This document shows, one piece after another, positions 30,318 to 31,766 of a DNA stretch of 31,766 bases. The stretch spans positions 1-31,766 of the forward strand of contig JBKJTS010000032.1 of the NCBI GenBank assembly GCA_046590885.1. Direction: 5' to 3'. Under the pieces are notes generated by a model. It was not told where the DNA came from. It ran no database searches and saw nothing but the letters and a program-made list of their open reading frames with translations. Within the stretch, counting starts at the first letter, position 1. Each line of letters opens with the position of its first letter. The stretch comes from Ga0077554 sp046590885. Its GTDB lineage: Bacteria > Pseudomonadota > Gammaproteobacteria > Ga0077554 > Ga007554. The position numbers were made by a program, and so were the translations under genes.

Positions 30318-31766
30318 TTAATGCGCTTCGTCCCAATTATCGCCGATGCCTATATCCACCACTAACGGTACGTCAAGATTCGCGGCACTGACCATACACT
30401 CTCGAATGCTTATTACTGCACGATCAAGCGCATCCTCGGCCACTTCAAACACCAGCTCATCATGCACCTGCATAATCATGCTCACGCTACCACAGCCACC
30501 TGAACCGATATCGCGCATGATCATATTATCCGTTTTGAGCATCGCGCGTTTTATGATGTCAGCCGCCGTGCCTTGCATGGGCGCGTTGATGGCGGCGCGC
30601 TCCGCATATTGCCTGCGCTGGCCATTGCGTGACTTGATATCCGGCAGATACAGGCGTCGGCCAAATAATGTTTCGACATAACCACGCTCTGCCGTTTGCG
30701 CACGCGTGGTATCCATAAAAATCTTTACGCCGCGGTAGCGGGCAAAATAACGGTTCATGTAATCCTGGGCACTGCCGCGATCAACATCGAGTTGTCGCGC
30801 CAGACCAAAAGCCGACATACCATAAATCAAACCAAAGTTGATGGCCTTGGCGCTGCGGCGTTGATCGCTGGTAACGTGTTCAACAGGCACGCCAAAAATT
30901 TCTGCGGCGGTAGCACGATGAATATCATCTCCACGCGCAAAGGCGCCTAACAGTCCAGCGTCTTGTGACAAGTGCGCCATGATGCGTAATTCAATTTGTG
31001 AATAATCAGCGGCGACAATTTTATATCCCGGTGGCGCTATAAAGGCCTGGCGTATGCGACGCCCTTCGGCGCTGCGAATCGGAATGTTCTGCAAATTTGG
31101 ATTCGAGGAAGACAATCGTCCGGTGGCGGCTACTGCCTGATGGTACGAGGTGTGTACGCGACCGGTGCGGGGATCTATCTGCGCGGGCAATTTATCAGTA
31201 TAGGTTGACTTAAGTTTACTGAGTGCACGCGATTCCAGAATCAACTTTGGCAAGGGGTGAGTGAACGCCAATTCCTGCAAGACAGATTCACCAGTGGAAG
31301 GTTGACCCGTGGGAGTTTTTTCGATGACAGGCAAACCCAGCTTGTCGAACAAAATCATCTGAACCTGCTTGGGTGAGTCAAGATTAAACGGCTGACCCGC
31401 AACCACATAAGCTTGTTCCTGGAGGCTCAATATTTTTCGTGCCAATTCATCGCTTTGGCGATGCAAAATCTGCGCGTCAACCAGCACGCCATTACGCTCG
31501 ATGCGGGATAACACTGGCACCAGCGGCATTTCTATTTCATCAAACAGTTGCCGCAAACCTGGCTCAGCACTCAGACGGGGCCAAAAGAAGTGATGTAAAC
31601 GCAGTGTAATATCAGCATCTTCGCAGGCATAGGGCGAGGCCTGTTCCAGTGCGATTTGATTAAAGGTGATCTGGCGCATACCCTTGCCAGCGATGTCTTC
31701 AAAATGCACGGTCTTGTAATCGAGGTGCGTCAACGCCAGAGTGTCCATGTCGTGACGCGAGCTGGT
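30318..31766 (-). CDS. polA: DNA polymerase I, partial (5' end beyond the window)
   Basis: 482 codons of the C-terminal part of Pol I. The frame is open to the window edge; the first residues (TSSRHDMDTLA) match the 3'-5' exonuclease region, so the ATG at 31748 is internal and not the start. The end of the exonuclease domain has YACEDADIT. Polymerase motifs A (DYSQIELRIMAHLSQD), B (RRSAKAINFGLIYGMSAFG) and C (QVHDELVFEV) are intact. The 5' nuclease and most of the exonuclease lie outside. The gene is convergent with engB as in E. coli. Confidence 0.96.
   Translation of the reverse strand, partial: TSSRHDMDTLALTHLDYKTVHFEDIAGKGMRQITFNQIALEQASPYACEDADITLRLHHFFWPRLSAEPGLRQLFDEIEMPLVPVLSRIERNGVLVDAQILHRQSDELARKILSLQEQAYVVAGQPFNLDSPKQVQMILFDKLGLPVIEKTPTGQPSTGESVLQELAFTHPLPKLILESRALSKLKSTYTDKLPAQIDPRTGRVHTSYHQAVAATGRLSSSNPNLQNIPIRSAEGRRIRQAFIAPPGYKIVAADYSQIELRIMAHLSQDAGLLGAFARGDDIHRATAAEIFGVPVEHVTSDQRRSAKAINFGLIYGMSAFGLARQLDVDRGSAQDYMNRYFARYRGVKIFMDTTRAQTAERGYVETLFGRRLYLPDIKSRNGQRRQYAERAAINAPMQGTAADIIKRAMLKTDNMIMRDIGSGGCGSVSMIMQVHDELVFEVAEDALDRAVISIRECMVSAANLDVPLVVDIGIGDNWDEAH

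Overview
The window reads as a chromosomal segment of a free-living gammaproteobacterium. The basis is gene order as well as protein families. The blocks ribF–murJ, rpsT and proB are arranged as in many Gammaproteobacteria (proB convergent with rpsT, rpsT divergent from murJ-ribF), and the right end has the gammaproteobacterial polA / engB / dsbA / endonuclease neighbourhood. I see no rRNA, tRNA, CRISPR, prophage or complete insertion sequence. I cannot name the genus.

Layout. 1–3.2 kb: ribF and murJ on the minus strand, rpsT on the plus strand from a UUG start. 3.2–3.6 kb: a gene-poor gap holding a palindromic repeat and a broken small ORF. 3.6–7.2 kb: proB, a secreted DUF4399 protein, and a translationally coupled glutaredoxin–purT pair. 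7.2–8.5 kb: a membrane-anchored or secreted HMA-like protein and an HDOD signalling protein. 8.7–10.9 kb: priA. 10.9–16.6 kb: an iron island with a monohaem c-type cytochrome, a FecA-like TonB-dependent receptor, tonB-exbD-exbB, a bacterioferritin-associated ferredoxin (bfd) and bacterioferritin (bfr). Three Fur-box-like sequences sit in front of the receptor, exbB and bfd. 16.9–21.1 kb: an RsuA-family pseudouridine synthase, a small conserved protein, a UvrD helicase and a rhomboid protease. 21.3–25.1 kb: a PAS-GGDEF-EAL protein, then a coupled pair of a periplasmic protein and an FMN-binding split-barrel protein. 25.2–31.8 kb: an acetolactate-synthase-like enzyme coupled to an EEP-family phosphatase/nuclease, dsbA, a stand-alone cyclic-nucleotide-binding protein, engB and the 3' two thirds of polA.

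The most interesting element is the 508-bp gap between engB and polA. On the strand of polA it contains two tandem, clearly related units of about 120 nt. Each has a sigma70-like promoter at the same spacing, a small 5' hairpin, two hairpins with C-rich loops (UUUCCCC and ACCCC(C)UCCC), and a GC-rich terminator hairpin with its own C-rich loop followed by 7–8 U. They look like a duplicated pair of sibling small RNAs at the locus that holds Spot 42 in E. coli and ErsA in Pseudomonas. Their loops are complementary to purine-rich ribosome-binding sites.

Other points of note: a family of small palindromic repeats that seems to have inserted in frame into ribF and extended the C-terminus of bfd; a second repeat family in two diverged copies (about 3.50–3.64 kb and 16.78–16.86 kb); a third motif built on GTCATTTCG; and a broken ORF with a canonical A AAA AAC slippery heptamer.
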